Origin: Elusimicrobiota bacterium
GTDB lineage: Bacteria; Elusimicrobiota; Elusimicrobia; JACQPE01
Reading direction: 5' to 3'
DNA: 52,970 nt
Assembly (NCBI GenBank): GCA_016205025.1
Contig: JACQJO010000077.1
Coordinates: 1-52,970 of the forward strand
Part shown: positions 1 through 9,123 of the stretch, one piece after another
Layout: every line of letters starts with the position of its first letter
Position numbering within the stretch: the first letter of the stretch is position 1
Made by a program: the position numbers and the translations under genes
The notes under the pieces: generated by a model
Seen by the model: the letters and a program-made list of their open reading frames with translations, nothing else
What the model was told of the DNA's origin: nothing
Database searches by the model: none

Positions 1-128
1 CGAGAACCAGTCCCGACGGTTCTCCCCGCGTGCTCGCGGGGCCCCTCGGAGCAGCGCCTCCGGCGCCCCAGGTGCCGCGAGCTCTGCGAACGGCCTCCAC
101 TACTGGGTTCAAGGGTGACTCCCCTGCG
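1..128. other. GC-rich inverted-repeat segment at the window edge, no gene assigned
   Basis: This stretch is visibly richer in G and C than the genes beside it. It contains the inverted repeats GAGAACC/GGTTCTC (around 3-24) and CCCGCG-TGCT-CGCGGG (around 26-41), plus further short self-complementary GC blocks. It lies just downstream of the glycosyltransferase stop, so it could act as an end-of-operon structure, but there is no T-tract. I could not fold it into a tRNA, tmRNA or RNase P RNA, and it is cut by the window edge. It has no stop codon in at least one frame on each strand, but no recognisable protein. Confidence 0.35.
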
Positions 129-1280
129 CTAAACCCTTACGGTTAATTGCCTGTAGAGTTCTTCTTGCCGGCGGACCATGTTGTTAATATCAAATTCCGG
201 GCCGATGGATCGGCGGGCGGCAAGAGTCATGGAGTCCCTCATGGCCGGGCTTTTCAAGAGCCGCAGGACCTGTTGGGACAAGGCTTCGAAGTTTCCCTGG
301 GGCGCCAGAAAACCGTTTTTTCCGTCCTCGATAATTTCATTTAAACCGTCCGAAGCGTAAGCTACCACCGGAACGCCCAGACGCAGGGCCTCCACCGCGC
401 TCCGGGGCAAACCTTCCCAAAGGCTGGTCAGCACAAAAAGATTGCCGGCTTTAATGATCTTGGCGGCGTCTTGGCGCCAGCCCAGATATTTAAGGTTAGG
501 CGGAGCGTTTTTAAGGATTTGCTGTTCGCGCGCCTTATCCCCCTCCCATCCGCCCACAAACAAAAACCGGGCCTGGATTTTTTGTTCCCAGCAGATTTGA
601 GCAAGTCTGATAAAGTGCCCCGGATTTTTTTGAGGCTTTAAGTTTCCAACCGTAGCGATCACCATTTCGGTCGGCGCGATCCCAAGCTCTCTGCGTTTTT
701 GCAGCCATTCGTTTTCCCCCAGTTTATCCAGGGCGGCCAGATCAACGCCGCTACGGATGACCATGGCCGGTTTTTCCGCCGCGATTCGCCATTTGGCGCC
801 GTATTGAAGGTTGGTTTGGGACACATAGACCAGCTGGGTTGTTATCCTGGCGGTTATTCTTTCGATCCAGGCCAAGGCGCCGCGAACGGCCGGGTTTTGA
901 AAATCATGAAAACCAAAGCCGTGCACGCAATGGATGATAACCGGAACCCCGGCCAACCAGGCCGCCCAGCGGCCCAAAATGCCGGCTTTAGAGGAGTGGG
1001 TATGGATAACGTCCGGCTTAATTCTTTTGAGATAAAAATAAAGCTCGATGAATCCCAAAAAATCCCACCAGGGCCGCACTTCCCGTTTAAGAAACCGGAG
1101 CCATTGCGTTTGAACATGGCGGGGCAGTTCCATGACCTGGGAGTCCAGGTATGCCCCGGGACCGCAGGCCAGGTGAACCTCAAAGCGCTCGGGGTCCAGA
1201 TGGCCGACGGTATAGAGAGTATTTTGCTGGGCCCCACCGAATTCCAGCTTGGTGATGAGATGGACTACGCGAATTTTCAA
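129..1280 (-). CDS. GT4-family glycosyltransferase
   Basis: Probable retaining glycosyltransferase of the GT-B fold, family GT4, adding a sugar from a nucleotide-sugar donor to a lipid-linked or exopolysaccharide acceptor at the cytoplasmic face of the membrane. The N-terminal beta strand is followed by FGGAQQ (about residues 14-19). The C-terminal donor site has the E-x7-E arrangement EGLPRSAVE at about residues 289-297. Length is 383 residues, usual for the family. I chose the TTG at 1280, which overlaps the upstream stop as TTGA. The upstream ATG at 1349 would overlap the previous gene by 73 bases and adds a Gly/Arg-rich tail unlike the family. It is the last gene of the glycan cluster. 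Donor and acceptor cannot be told from sequence. Confidence 0.88.
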   Translation of the reverse strand: MKIRVVHLITKLEFGGAQQNTLYTVGHLDPERFEVHLACGPGAYLDSQVMELPRHVQTQWLRFLKREVRPWWDFLGFIELYFYLKRIKPDVIHTHSSKAGILGRWAAWLAGVPVIIHCVHGFGFHDFQNPAVRGALAWIERITARITTQLVYVSQTNLQYGAKWRIAAEKPAMVIRSGVDLAALDKLGENEWLQKRRELGIAPTEMVIATVGNLKPQKNPGHFIRLAQICWEQKIQARFLFVGGWEGDKAREQQILKNAPPNLKYLGWRQDAAKIIKAGNLFVLTSLWEGLPRSAVEALRLGVPVVAYASDGLNEIIEDGKNGFLAPQGNFEALSQQVLRLLKSPAMRDSMTLAARRSIGPEFDINNMVRRQEELYRQLTVRV

Positions 1281-2575
1281 CTTTTTAATATTTTTTCCGC
1301 CGCGGCTTTTCCGTCCAAAATGGCCTCCTCCATGAAGGAGTACTTCCAAGCGCCGTAGCGGCCGGTGGAAATGATGTTGTTGGCTTCAAGGAAGCGGAAA
1401 GCCTGCGGTAAGAATGCCCGCCTTTCTTTGGTGAAGACAACATAAGCGGGATCAATCCTGTTCCAATGGGTCATGACCACTTTATCCTCCGGACGCATCC
1501 AGCCAAAATGCCGCAAGGCGGCCAAGGTGTGGTTGAGCATTTTTTCGTAATTAAAGGATTGATGGGCCCAGCGCGCGAACTCCACGTAAAAACAGCTTGT
1601 CCCCGGCGGGGCCAGGTTGGGCGCGAAGTTGCTTGAAAGGCCGATCCTGTAGAAAGCGAATTTGTTTTCAGGGAAATAAACCCAATGCTTTGGGGTAGGG
1701 CGCGGATTGGTGATGCCTAAGTTGAGGTTGTAAACCACGGTTGACTGGAGAGCTTTTTTTCCAGCCCTCTCCAGGGCCGCGGGCATCTTGGGGGACAGGC
1801 GTCCCAGGAAAAGGTTTAAGGGAGAGGTGTTGACAAGCCAGTCGTAGGAAAAACTGCCTGTCGCAGTGACCACCCTTTTTTCTTTCCACCTAATTTCGGA
1901 AATTTCGGTGTCGAGATAGAGTTCGGCGCCACTTAACTCCCCGGCGATGGCGTCGGGCAGGGCCTGTATCCCTCCTGATTTCGGATAATAAAAGGAGGCG
2001 TTATAGCCGAAAAATTTTTTTTGATCGACCAGGGCTCCGTAAAGCACCTCTTCGCGCGAAGGAATCGGAACAAAATTCCTGATCCATTCGGTCGTCATTT
2101 TTTTTAGATCAATCAGCCACAATTTTTTGTTATAGGGGAACATGAAATGCTTTGAAATCCCCCGGCCGAATGTTTCCAGGCACCATTGATGGAAATGCGG
2201 ATCGGCGGAGGGTTTACGGATTTTATCCCGGGTTTTCAAAAAGGCAACGACGCATTCGGTCAGCGTCTTGGGCGCCAATCCGTAGGTGTTGGCTTGGAAT
2301 GGATAGCGCGTGAAGACATTCTGGGAATGAATCCAGGAGTCTCTGGCATGCGTGTTCATTTGATTTTTCAGGAGACCTTCGATCAGCCAGCCTTTCGTGT
2401 AGGGATTGTGCATATGCAGAAGATGGCCGGTTTTATCGAAGGTAAATCCCTTGGATTGGCCGGACGCGGCCAGGCCGCCCACCTTGGATTCTTTTTCCAG
2501 GATGACCCAGTTATCCTTGAGGTGATAAGCGGCCGAAAGGCCGGCCAGGCCGGCTCCGATAATAACCGTTTTCAT
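1277..2575 (-). CDS. FAD-dependent amine-oxidase/UDP-galactopyranose-mutase-like oxidoreductase
   Basis: 432-residue flavoprotein. The N-terminus is a Rossmann FAD-binding motif, GAGLAG at residues 7-12, followed by a conserved Glu (EKESKVGG) expected to bind the ribose of the cofactor. The overall pattern fits the NAD(P)-binding/amine oxidase superfamily that includes protoporphyrinogen oxidase-like and UDP-galactopyranose mutase-like proteins. Within a glycan cluster, a role in sugar-nucleotide or lipid-linked sugar modification is the best guess, but the substrate is unknown. The start is the ATG of an ATGA overlap with the preceding WecA-like gene, which implies translational coupling. 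Its stop overlaps the GT4 start. Confidence 0.75.
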   Translation of the reverse strand: MKTVIIGAGLAGLSAAYHLKDNWVILEKESKVGGLAASGQSKGFTFDKTGHLLHMHNPYTKGWLIEGLLKNQMNTHARDSWIHSQNVFTRYPFQANTYGLAPKTLTECVVAFLKTRDKIRKPSADPHFHQWCLETFGRGISKHFMFPYNKKLWLIDLKKMTTEWIRNFVPIPSREEVLYGALVDQKKFFGYNASFYYPKSGGIQALPDAIAGELSGAELYLDTEISEIRWKEKRVVTATGSFSYDWLVNTSPLNLFLGRLSPKMPAALERAGKKALQSTVVYNLNLGITNPRPTPKHWVYFPENKFAFYRIGLSSNFAPNLAPPGTSCFYVEFARWAHQSFNYEKMLNHTLAALRHFGWMRPEDKVVMTHWNRIDPAYVVFTKERRAFLPQAFRFLEANNIISTGRYGAWKYSFMEEAILDGKAAAEKILKS

Positions 2576-3609
2576 TGGTTTACTATAACACGATTCATTT
2601 TAATGGCGGTCAGCCGCCAGGCTATGAAAAGAAGGCTTAAAATTAAGGTTGTATAGATGGTGAGCGCCTTTTCTTCCGTTTCCACGCGGCTGATCCAAAA
2701 GGCGGTCAGAGAAAGAGCGGTGGTTGCCGCGCCCATGACCAGTAGGATTTTTTTGGAAGAAAGACCAGTGGCTTGAAGGCGGTGAGCCACATGGTCGTGG
2801 GATCCGCGAAAGGGCGACAGCCCTTGTTTAACGCGGATATACATTAAAAATAAAGTTTCAAAAATTGGCACACCCAGGATTAGGATGGGGGCGTATACAG
2901 CGTAGGGGTGCTTGAAAGAGTAGGAGCAACCCAGGGCCAAAACGGCTAAAAAATATCCCAAGGTCAGGCTTCCGGCGTCGCCCATGAACAGTTTCCCCCG
3001 AGAGCGCAGGTTAAAAGGCAGAAAGCCCAATGTGGCGCCCAAGATAGCGGCGGCTAAAATGTTGACGTAAATGTCCTCTGACGGAAAACCGATAGCTAGA
3101 AAACTGGCGGCCGCAATCGCCACTTGGGTCGCGGCCAGGCCGTCTAAGATATCGATCAAGTTGATTGAATTGGTGATGCCCACCACCCAAATCAACGACA
3201 GCAGGGCCGCCAGATAAGCCGGCTGCAAAAATTGAATTTGTATGGCCGCCGCTAAAAGAATCCCCGCGGCTAAAAATTGAATCAGAAATTTCCATTTATA
3301 GCGCACACCTCCGGGTTTAATGTCGTCAATCAACCCGAGGATAAAAATGACGATCGATCCAAGCAGAATATAACGAAAATTTCTGATGGTTCCGGTCGGG
3401 TAATGGGTGGTCAAGCGCGTGGCGACCAGGGTGATCATGATGGCCAAAAAAATCGCCACGCCTCCTAAGCGCGGCGTGGGCTGGGCATGGGTTTTAAGCG
3501 CCTGATCGGGCAGATCGTAAAGATTGGTTCTACGGGCTAAAATTCGGACTACAGGAGTCAGCGCAAGACTTAATAGAAAACTCACCAGCACAATTCCGAG
3601 ATAGGCCAT
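2572..3609 (-). CDS. WecA/TagO-type undecaprenyl-phosphate glycosyl-1-phosphate transferase
   Basis: Polytopic membrane enzyme of the MraY/WecA (glycosyltransferase 4) superfamily that transfers a sugar-1-phosphate, usually GlcNAc-1-P, onto undecaprenyl phosphate and so starts a lipid-linked glycan. The sequence shows about ten hydrophobic segments, the Mg-binding DD at about 95-96 (LIDDIKPGG), NLIDILDG at about 150-157, MGDAGS at about 209-214 and the WecA-type His cluster HDHVAHRL at about 271-278. Length of 345 residues is typical. The ATG has AGAGG about 8 bases upstream. MraY of peptidoglycan synthesis is less likely because of the His-rich loop and the glycan-cluster context. It is probably the initiating enzyme for the polymer made by the neighbouring transferases. 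Confidence 0.88.
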   Translation of the reverse strand: MAYLGIVLVSFLLSLALTPVVRILARRTNLYDLPDQALKTHAQPTPRLGGVAIFLAIMITLVATRLTTHYPTGTIRNFRYILLGSIVIFILGLIDDIKPGGVRYKWKFLIQFLAAGILLAAAIQIQFLQPAYLAALLSLIWVVGITNSINLIDILDGLAATQVAIAAASFLAIGFPSEDIYVNILAAAILGATLGFLPFNLRSRGKLFMGDAGSLTLGYFLAVLALGCSYSFKHPYAVYAPILILGVPIFETLFLMYIRVKQGLSPFRGSHDHVAHRLQATGLSSKKILLVMGAATTALSLTAFWISRVETEEKALTIYTTLILSLLFIAWRLTAIKMNRVIVNQ

Positions 3610-3666
3610 TACTTAATCCTCTTAAATTTGGAAAATTTTGAAAAGTCCATGAACATAAAAATTTAT

Positions 3667-5712
3667 TCAGAGTTCCTTAAAAATGAAAGTATGGGTTGAG
3701 GGAACGCTAATCGTTGCGCGAGCAATCAGTCTCGTGGTTGCGGTAATGACTCCAAACTCGGGAGAGTACTTGCCTTGCGCGGCTTCCCATGGGAACTGCG
3801 CTTGAAACTCATAGGCTCGTCCACGTTGAGTCTTTAAGACCGCAATCCCTCCCGATTGCCGTTCAATTTTTATATCGGGAGCCAGCGTGAAATTCCAAAA
3901 AGCCGGTACGGATGACCCCTTGCCGGCAGCGTCTAGGATTTGATCTTGAATTTCAAGGATCGCTCGCCCGGGTCCGAACGTGGATTTAAACCGCCTGCGG
4001 TGAATTAAAGGAACCGGCAGCCTTAAGTAACCGTCGTGCTGGGCGCAAAATTCGAGAGAGCCGTCTTCTTTTAAGGAGCTTTGAATTCTTTTAATTTCAC
4101 CAATGTCGCGGCTCATTCGAAAAGGACCGTTTTGTATCCGGTTTTGCTCTTGGTTGTCGAGCATTAAAGTGTTGTGGCTTTTTGTGCAACGCAGTTCATC
4201 TCTTAGAGCCTTGTTTCTTAAATAAACCCCCGTTCCAGGGTCAACGAGGATATCCTCGCCATTGAGGCTTAAGTGAAATCCCAGACGGTCATTATGCGCG
4301 TGCCCCCCCCATCCCAATTGGCCGTTTTTGGGCATCGTGATCGCCAGGTAATGGTTTTTTTCGATATTTTTCAAAACGTAAATTCCCCCATCTGGGAGTT
4401 CCTCGTAAAGGGGTGATGAGGAGGGGGGGTGATGAGGAGGGGGGGTGATTCGATATTCTTTTAAAGCTGCCGGGCCGAGCAGCCAAAAGGCTTCCGGCGC
4501 CGCGGATGGTTTAACGGAAAACCGTGAGGCCAGATCGGGAAACAAAAGGGCTCCTAAAAACAAAAGGCAGGAGCTGTCCAGCGCGGCGCGTTCGGGAGAC
4601 AGGGGAAGGAACCGGCCCGAGTCGTTGTCGCCCATTTGAATGATGGTCGCGTCCGGTTTGGTGAAAACGTCGATGGCTTTGAGCATCAGCCCCAATTTTT
4701 CGGTATAGCCGGGACTCGCGGCATGGCCCGCGATCAGCCATGAGTAAAGAAAAAATTCGGTCACCAGGCGGTGGTAGCTCGTGGAAGCTTCGAAATCCAT
4801 GCCATCGGGATAAACCTGGACATTAATTTGGCGTTCGAGCTCGCCGATTGCCAGTTTGCCCCAATGTTCGGAATGTTCGAAATAAGGATAAAGGCGCGAG
4901 AGGATCACCAGGCCGCTTAAATCTCCTAAAAGATGATTGGTCGGGGACTCCAAATTTTTAAGGATATGCAGGGCGTGATTGAAAACAAATGAAGGCATGA
5001 GGGTTTCGATTCTTTCTTTGATGGCGGGATGGCGTTTCAAGGGCTCTTCGGCCAAGCCGACGGCGAACAAGACATGGGCCGCGCGCATCCCGACCTCCAT
5101 AGTGTTGGACCAGTTAATGCCGAAACCGGGCGGGTTGTTTTGGTGCCAATCCTCAAGCTGCCGGGCGATTTCCTCCAAGAAGTCTTGTCTTTCGGTTAAG
5201 CAGGCCCCTTGGGCCAAGGTCAGCAGATGCCCGAACCGGGAAAGCTCCCAGGGAATTTTGGGATCAATGCCGTCGAGATCTTCGTAACGGGATTTAAGAT
5301 AAGTTTTGGCCGGGTCCCAACGGTAAGGATGAATCCAGTCGTAATGCCAGGGCAGGTATGTTGACGGCGCGCCGAATTGTTTGGCCAGGTCGCGGCCCGT
5401 TTCTTTGAGGTTTCTTGGTTGTTCTTCCAGGAAGCGGTACTGGCCCTCAAGATGTTTGTCAGCGCGTCCGATGATCTCCTCGCAATGGCCGGGGAATTCT
5501 TTTTTCATCAGGGATAAGAATTCCTCCATCTGATTGGCAGGCCAGCAGGAGAATTGAACCGCCAGTTGCAGGTCATTGCGCCGGTGAGCCGGTTTTAAAG
5601 CCAAACGCAGGCGATTGGTTGAAACCCATCCCGGATGGACCAAGCTAAGGTATCGGTCGGCCAGAAATAAACGTATTTTTTTGACCGCTTTGCGCACCAG
5701 GATGTGAGACAA
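3667..5712 (-). CDS. heparinase II/III-family protein
   Basis: 681-residue protein with the layout of heparinase II/III-like polysaccharide lyases: an N-terminal all-helical toroid-like half (to about residue 390) and a C-terminal beta-sandwich half. The latter carries the conserved His/Asn block HAHNDRLGFHL at about 471-481 followed by DPGTGVY. No signal peptide is evident, which is common for members encoded in exopolysaccharide clusters beside the two-domain oxidoreductase found immediately upstream. Such proteins are thought to trim or modify uronic-acid-containing polymers, but activity is not established here. The start is TTG, one base after the upstream stop, with no strong ribosome binding site. 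A 16-bp tandem duplication encodes a His/Pro/Ser-rich insert near residues 425-440. Confidence 0.8.
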   Translation of the reverse strand: MSHILVRKAVKKIRLFLADRYLSLVHPGWVSTNRLRLALKPAHRRNDLQLAVQFSCWPANQMEEFLSLMKKEFPGHCEEIIGRADKHLEGQYRFLEEQPRNLKETGRDLAKQFGAPSTYLPWHYDWIHPYRWDPAKTYLKSRYEDLDGIDPKIPWELSRFGHLLTLAQGACLTERQDFLEEIARQLEDWHQNNPPGFGINWSNTMEVGMRAAHVLFAVGLAEEPLKRHPAIKERIETLMPSFVFNHALHILKNLESPTNHLLGDLSGLVILSRLYPYFEHSEHWGKLAIGELERQINVQVYPDGMDFEASTSYHRLVTEFFLYSWLIAGHAASPGYTEKLGLMLKAIDVFTKPDATIIQMGDNDSGRFLPLSPERAALDSSCLLFLGALLFPDLASRFSVKPSAAPEAFWLLGPAALKEYRITPPPHHPPSSSPLYEELPDGGIYVLKNIEKNHYLAITMPKNGQLGWGGHAHNDRLGFHLSLNGEDILVDPGTGVYLRNKALRDELRCTKSHNTLMLDNQEQNRIQNGPFRMSRDIGEIKRIQSSLKEDGSLEFCAQHDGYLRLPVPLIHRRRFKSTFGPGRAILEIQDQILDAAGKGSSVPAFWNFTLAPDIKIERQSGGIAVLKTQRGRAYEFQAQFPWEAAQGKYSPEFGVITATTRLIARATISVPSTHTFIFKEL
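4414..4445. repeat. 16-bp tandem duplication inside the heparinase-like gene
   Basis: The 16-base unit TGATGAGGAGGGGGGG occurs twice head to tail and a third copy begins. It lies in the coding sequence and encodes a low-complexity PPPHHPPSSSP stretch. Because 16 is not a multiple of three, gain or loss of one unit would shift the reading frame, and the G7 runs are also prone to slippage. Confidence 0.9.
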
Positions 5713-5713
5713 G

Positions 5714-7873
5714 TTAAGCGTTTTCTTTCAAAAGTTGGTCAACCAGGAAAGTTATCCTAGTAACGCCGGCGGCACCCTCAAATGTCATCGGTACGGCGGG
5801 CCTGCGGCCCAGCAGGTAATCAGCCAGGGCGGCCCACTGCTCTTTTAATCCTTTATTGGGGCGATCCATGGATTCTTTTACCATCGCCCGGGAATCTTGG
5901 CTCACTTCAAGCATTCGAAAATCATCAAGCCGCAGCCTGCCCGAGGGAGACAGGATCTCAATGTATTCTTTGCCCAAGTCTTTTGAGCGGCTGGCGCTGT
6001 AAACGATATTGGCGTTGCAGCCTCCCGGGTAAACGAGATTAACAGTCATGTGATCGGTCAGATGGTATTGGGCCGTGGCGGCGGAGCGCGCTTGGACACC
6101 GATCGGTTCCGGCAGGGCGCCATCGCCGTTTTGTAATAAAAAAGAAACGAGATCGATCATGTGGCAGAGTTCCCCGATTGCGCGGCCCCCGCCTTCCTCG
6201 GTCAAGACCCAATGGCCGGCCGGAAGAACTTCAGCCGCGACACGGTAATTAATAATCCAGGGCTTGGGCATTTGGTTTAAGTAATTTTTAAGCCGGATGC
6301 TTAAAGGCGAGAACCGGCGGTTAAACCCCACATGGAAAAGTCCGGGATGCCGGCCTGCCGCATTCTCAAGGTTCTCAAGATCATCCAGAGTCGTGGCCAT
6401 GGGTTTTTCCAGAAATACCGCTTTCGAGCGGCCGGCGGCCTCTTGGGCCAATCGCGCGTGAAGATTATGCCGCGTGCCGATCAAGACAAGATCAACCGAT
6501 GGATCATTCAAAACGTCCTCGTAGCTGGCGGTGGCCCGGGCCCCCTCTCTTTTAGCCAGCTGCAAGGCGCGCTCCGCGTGTTTATTGCAGATCCACGCGA
6601 TTTCCATGACATCGCTGAATTCTTTAATGATCGGAATATGGGTGCCGGCGGTAAACTGCCCCGCTCCGATGATCCCTATGCGAATTTTTTTATTTTTTAT
6701 TTTAACCGGCGCCGGTTCCATGGGGCGCTTTTGTTCGGTCAATCCGCCGGGAGCTTCAACCGAACCATTGTAATGCAAAAGAGTCATCAGGGGCCGGGGC
6801 TTTGCGTTTCCGGACTCGGCATAAGCCTCTTGGGCCCGCTCGATGGGATAGGTGGCTTGAATAAGAGGGGCGACGGATATGGTTTTTTGCGCTATTAAAT
6901 CAAGATAGCAATCCATGTTTCGCGCCGCCGTCCATCGCACGTAGTTCGCGGGGTAGTCCACGCCTTTTGTTTCATAGGCCTGGTCATAACGCCCGGGTCC
7001 ATAGGCGACCGCGATGTTGATGGAAACGTCTTTTTCATACAAAAGTTCGCGTGGAACGTCGGTTTTAACATTGCCGACGATGGTGACGCGGCCGCGCTTC
7101 CTGGCCAGGCGCACCGCTAAAGCGAGGAGTTCGTTGTTTTCCGGGGCATGAGCCGCGATAATAACCTGGTCCGCGCCCAAGCCGCCGGTCCATCGGCTGA
7201 TTTTTTCGGGCGCGTCGTCATTGGGCGAGGCGGCATGTCTTATCCATCCTCTTTCCTCGGCGAATTTCAGGCGCGTTTGGTCGGGATCAAGCCCGATGAC
7301 GGTCCCGCCTGAAGCCTGGGCGATTTGGGCGATCAGTTGGCCCAAAGCTCCCAAACCCACGATCGCGACCGATTCACCCAAAGAAACACCGGCTTGCCGC
7401 ACCGCGTTAATCGCAATGGCGCCCAAGGTGACGGTCGCGGCTTCCTCCGGGCTGACCGTCGGCGGCACGCGCGCGCATAGGCGGCTGGAAACAAGAATTT
7501 CCTCGGCATGATGAGCGAATTGACTGCCGGAGGCGGCCACAAGGTCTCCGGGGGCAAACCCGCGAGCCTCGGACCCGCAGGCGAGCACTATCCCCGCCGC
7601 CGAATACCCGATGGGATGAGTTTTAGACCAGCGCTCCTCAATTTTTCTCATCAAGCTTAAAACACCCTGATCGCGAAGGGTTTGAATAATTTTGCGCCAT
7701 TGGTAAGCGTACTTTTTGAGATTTAAACCTGCCGATAAAATGACGGCGGACTCGGTTCCCGACGAAACGGCGGAGGCCACAACCCGCACCTTTAACTCGT
7801 GTTCGCCGGGATGCCCGGCGCCGGGCACATCCGCCACCACGACCCTGCCGTTTTGAACCAAAAGCTTGCGCAT
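5714..7873 (-). CDS. two-domain oxidoreductase (zinc-type dehydrogenase fused to Gfo/Idh/MocA)
   Basis: 719-residue fusion. Residues about 1-340 are a medium-chain (zinc-type) alcohol dehydrogenase fold with a Rossmann motif GLGALGQL. Residues from about 393 form a Gfo/Idh/MocA domain with GIIGAG near 400 and the signature EKPMATT near 489. The architecture is known as bi-domain oxidoreductase and is typically found in exopolysaccharide clusters beside heparinase-like genes, as here. It probably oxidises or epimerises a sugar or sugar nucleotide, substrate unknown. I start at the ATG at 7873, five bases after the WecC-like stop, with a G-rich ribosome binding site. An in-frame upstream start at 7903 would overlap the previous gene by 26 bases. 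The heparinase start follows its stop by one base. Confidence 0.85.
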   Translation of the reverse strand: MRKLLVQNGRVVVADVPGAGHPGEHELKVRVVASAVSSGTESAVILSAGLNLKKYAYQWRKIIQTLRDQGVLSLMRKIEERWSKTHPIGYSAAGIVLACGSEARGFAPGDLVAASGSQFAHHAEEILVSSRLCARVPPTVSPEEAATVTLGAIAINAVRQAGVSLGESVAIVGLGALGQLIAQIAQASGGTVIGLDPDQTRLKFAEERGWIRHAASPNDDAPEKISRWTGGLGADQVIIAAHAPENNELLALAVRLARKRGRVTIVGNVKTDVPRELLYEKDVSINIAVAYGPGRYDQAYETKGVDYPANYVRWTAARNMDCYLDLIAQKTISVAPLIQATYPIERAQEAYAESGNAKPRPLMTLLHYNGSVEAPGGLTEQKRPMEPAPVKIKNKKIRIGIIGAGQFTAGTHIPIIKEFSDVMEIAWICNKHAERALQLAKREGARATASYEDVLNDPSVDLVLIGTRHNLHARLAQEAAGRSKAVFLEKPMATTLDDLENLENAAGRHPGLFHVGFNRRFSPLSIRLKNYLNQMPKPWIINYRVAAEVLPAGHWVLTEEGGGRAIGELCHMIDLVSFLLQNGDGALPEPIGVQARSAATAQYHLTDHMTVNLVYPGGCNANIVYSASRSKDLGKEYIEILSPSGRLRLDDFRMLEVSQDSRAMVKESMDRPNKGLKEQWAALADYLLGRRPAVPMTFEGAAGVTRITFLVDQLLKENA

Positions 7874-7877
7874 CGCG

Positions 7878-9110
7878 TTAACCCCCCAAACCTTTAAAGT
7901 CAAGCAGGCGTCCTGTCCCTTTGTGTTTGGCCATCGCCGCCCAGTCTACGGTTTGAAATTCTTTATGATCAACCAAAACCGCGATTAAATCGGCCTTTTT
8001 GAGGCCCGTTTCCAGATTAACCAGAGGCATCCGGCCGTTTAAATGACGGCCGTGCGGTTCAACGACCAAAATTTCGAGGTCCCGATTTTTCATGAAGTGC
8101 TCGATAATTTTAATCGAAGGGCTCTCCCGAATGTCATCGACATTCGCTTTGTAGGTGGCGCCAAGGCACAGCAGGACCGGTTTCGGTTTTTTGATTTTAG
8201 CCAGAGCGGATTCGATATCACCGATGACGCGCTGCGGTTTCCTGTCGTTAATCTCACGGGCTAATTTAATCATTCGAGCCTCTTCGGGAGCCGCCTGAAC
8301 CAAAAACCAGGGATCAACCGCGATACAATGGCCGCCCACTCCTGGGCCGGGCCTTAAGATATTCACGCGGGGATGCTTGTTGGCCAAACGGATAACATCC
8401 CAGATATTCACGCCGACCCGTCGGCAGATCGTTTCCATTTCGTTGGCGAAGGCGATATTGACGTCGCGATAGGTGTTTTCGGTCAGCTTGACGACCTCGG
8501 CCGTGGTGCAGTCGGTCAGATAAATATCGCCGCGCACGAAGCGCGCGTAAATGTTTCGGGCGGCCAAGGCGCTTTTTTCATCAATGCCGCCGATCAGCCG
8601 ATCGTTGGCGACGAGCTCTTGCAGAATGTTTCCAGGCAGAACGCGTTCCGGGCAGTGGGCCACCATCACGTCGCCCGGAATGGGCAATTTGCTGGCGCGA
8701 AGAATCGGCAAGAGGATACCTTTGGTTGTTCCGGGCGCCACGGTGGATTCAAGAATGACCAAATTTCCTTTTTTTAAACAAGGAACGATACTTTTGGCCG
8801 CCTCCTCGACGGATGATAAATCGGCTTTTTTGCTGTTTTTCTCAAGCGGCGTCGGCAAACAAAGGATGAAGACGTCGGCGGGCTCCGTCGCGCGGGAGAC
8901 CGTCAAGTTGCCTGATTTGAGCGCCGCCTGCACCACGGTGCCCAAGCCGGGCTCATCAATCAAGGGACGCCCGGATTTGAGCGCCTCCGTGATTTCCCGG
9001 CGTTTATCCACTCCGCAAACTTTAAACCCGTTGGTGGCCAAAACGCTGGCCGTGGGCAGTCCGATATAGCCCAATCCGATAACGCAGATCTTTTGCGACG
9101 GGGCGGTCAT
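7878..9110 (-). CDS. wecC: nucleotide-sugar dehydrogenase (UDP-N-acetylmannosaminuronate dehydrogenase type)
   Basis: NAD-dependent four-electron oxidation of a UDP-hexose to the UDP-hexuronate, supplying acidic sugar for the polymer. The 410-residue protein starts with the NAD-binding motif GLGYIGLPTA (about 11-20), carries CPERVLPG in the middle and the catalytic Cys at about 262 in GVGGHCIAVDPWF. The UDP-binding domain forms the C-terminus. The pattern is closer to the WecC/WbpA (N-acetyl sugar) branch than to UDP-glucose dehydrogenase. I prefer the ATG at 9110. A TTG at 9131 would overlap the upstream gene by 8 bases. A uronic acid product fits the downstream heparinase-like protein. Confidence 0.88.
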   Translation of the reverse strand: MTAPSQKICVIGLGYIGLPTASVLATNGFKVCGVDKRREITEALKSGRPLIDEPGLGTVVQAALKSGNLTVSRATEPADVFILCLPTPLEKNSKKADLSSVEEAAKSIVPCLKKGNLVILESTVAPGTTKGILLPILRASKLPIPGDVMVAHCPERVLPGNILQELVANDRLIGGIDEKSALAARNIYARFVRGDIYLTDCTTAEVVKLTENTYRDVNIAFANEMETICRRVGVNIWDVIRLANKHPRVNILRPGPGVGGHCIAVDPWFLVQAAPEEARMIKLAREINDRKPQRVIGDIESALAKIKKPKPVLLCLGATYKANVDDIRESPSIKIIEHFMKNRDLEILVVEPHGRHLNGRMPLVNLETGLKKADLIAVLVDHKEFQTVDWAAMAKHKGTGRLLDFKGLGG

Positions 9111-9123
9111 CTTGGAAAAAATT

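Noticed and set aside
105..128. tRNA T-arm-like GGTTCAAGGGTGACTCCC at the left edge
   Set aside because: No acceptor, D or anticodon stems can be drawn around it.
699..1358. Long plus-strand frame (219 codons) opposite the GT4 gene
   Set aside because: It is antisense to a well-supported gene, has no family features and arises from codon bias; similar long shadows occur at 14452-15069 and 41963-42583.
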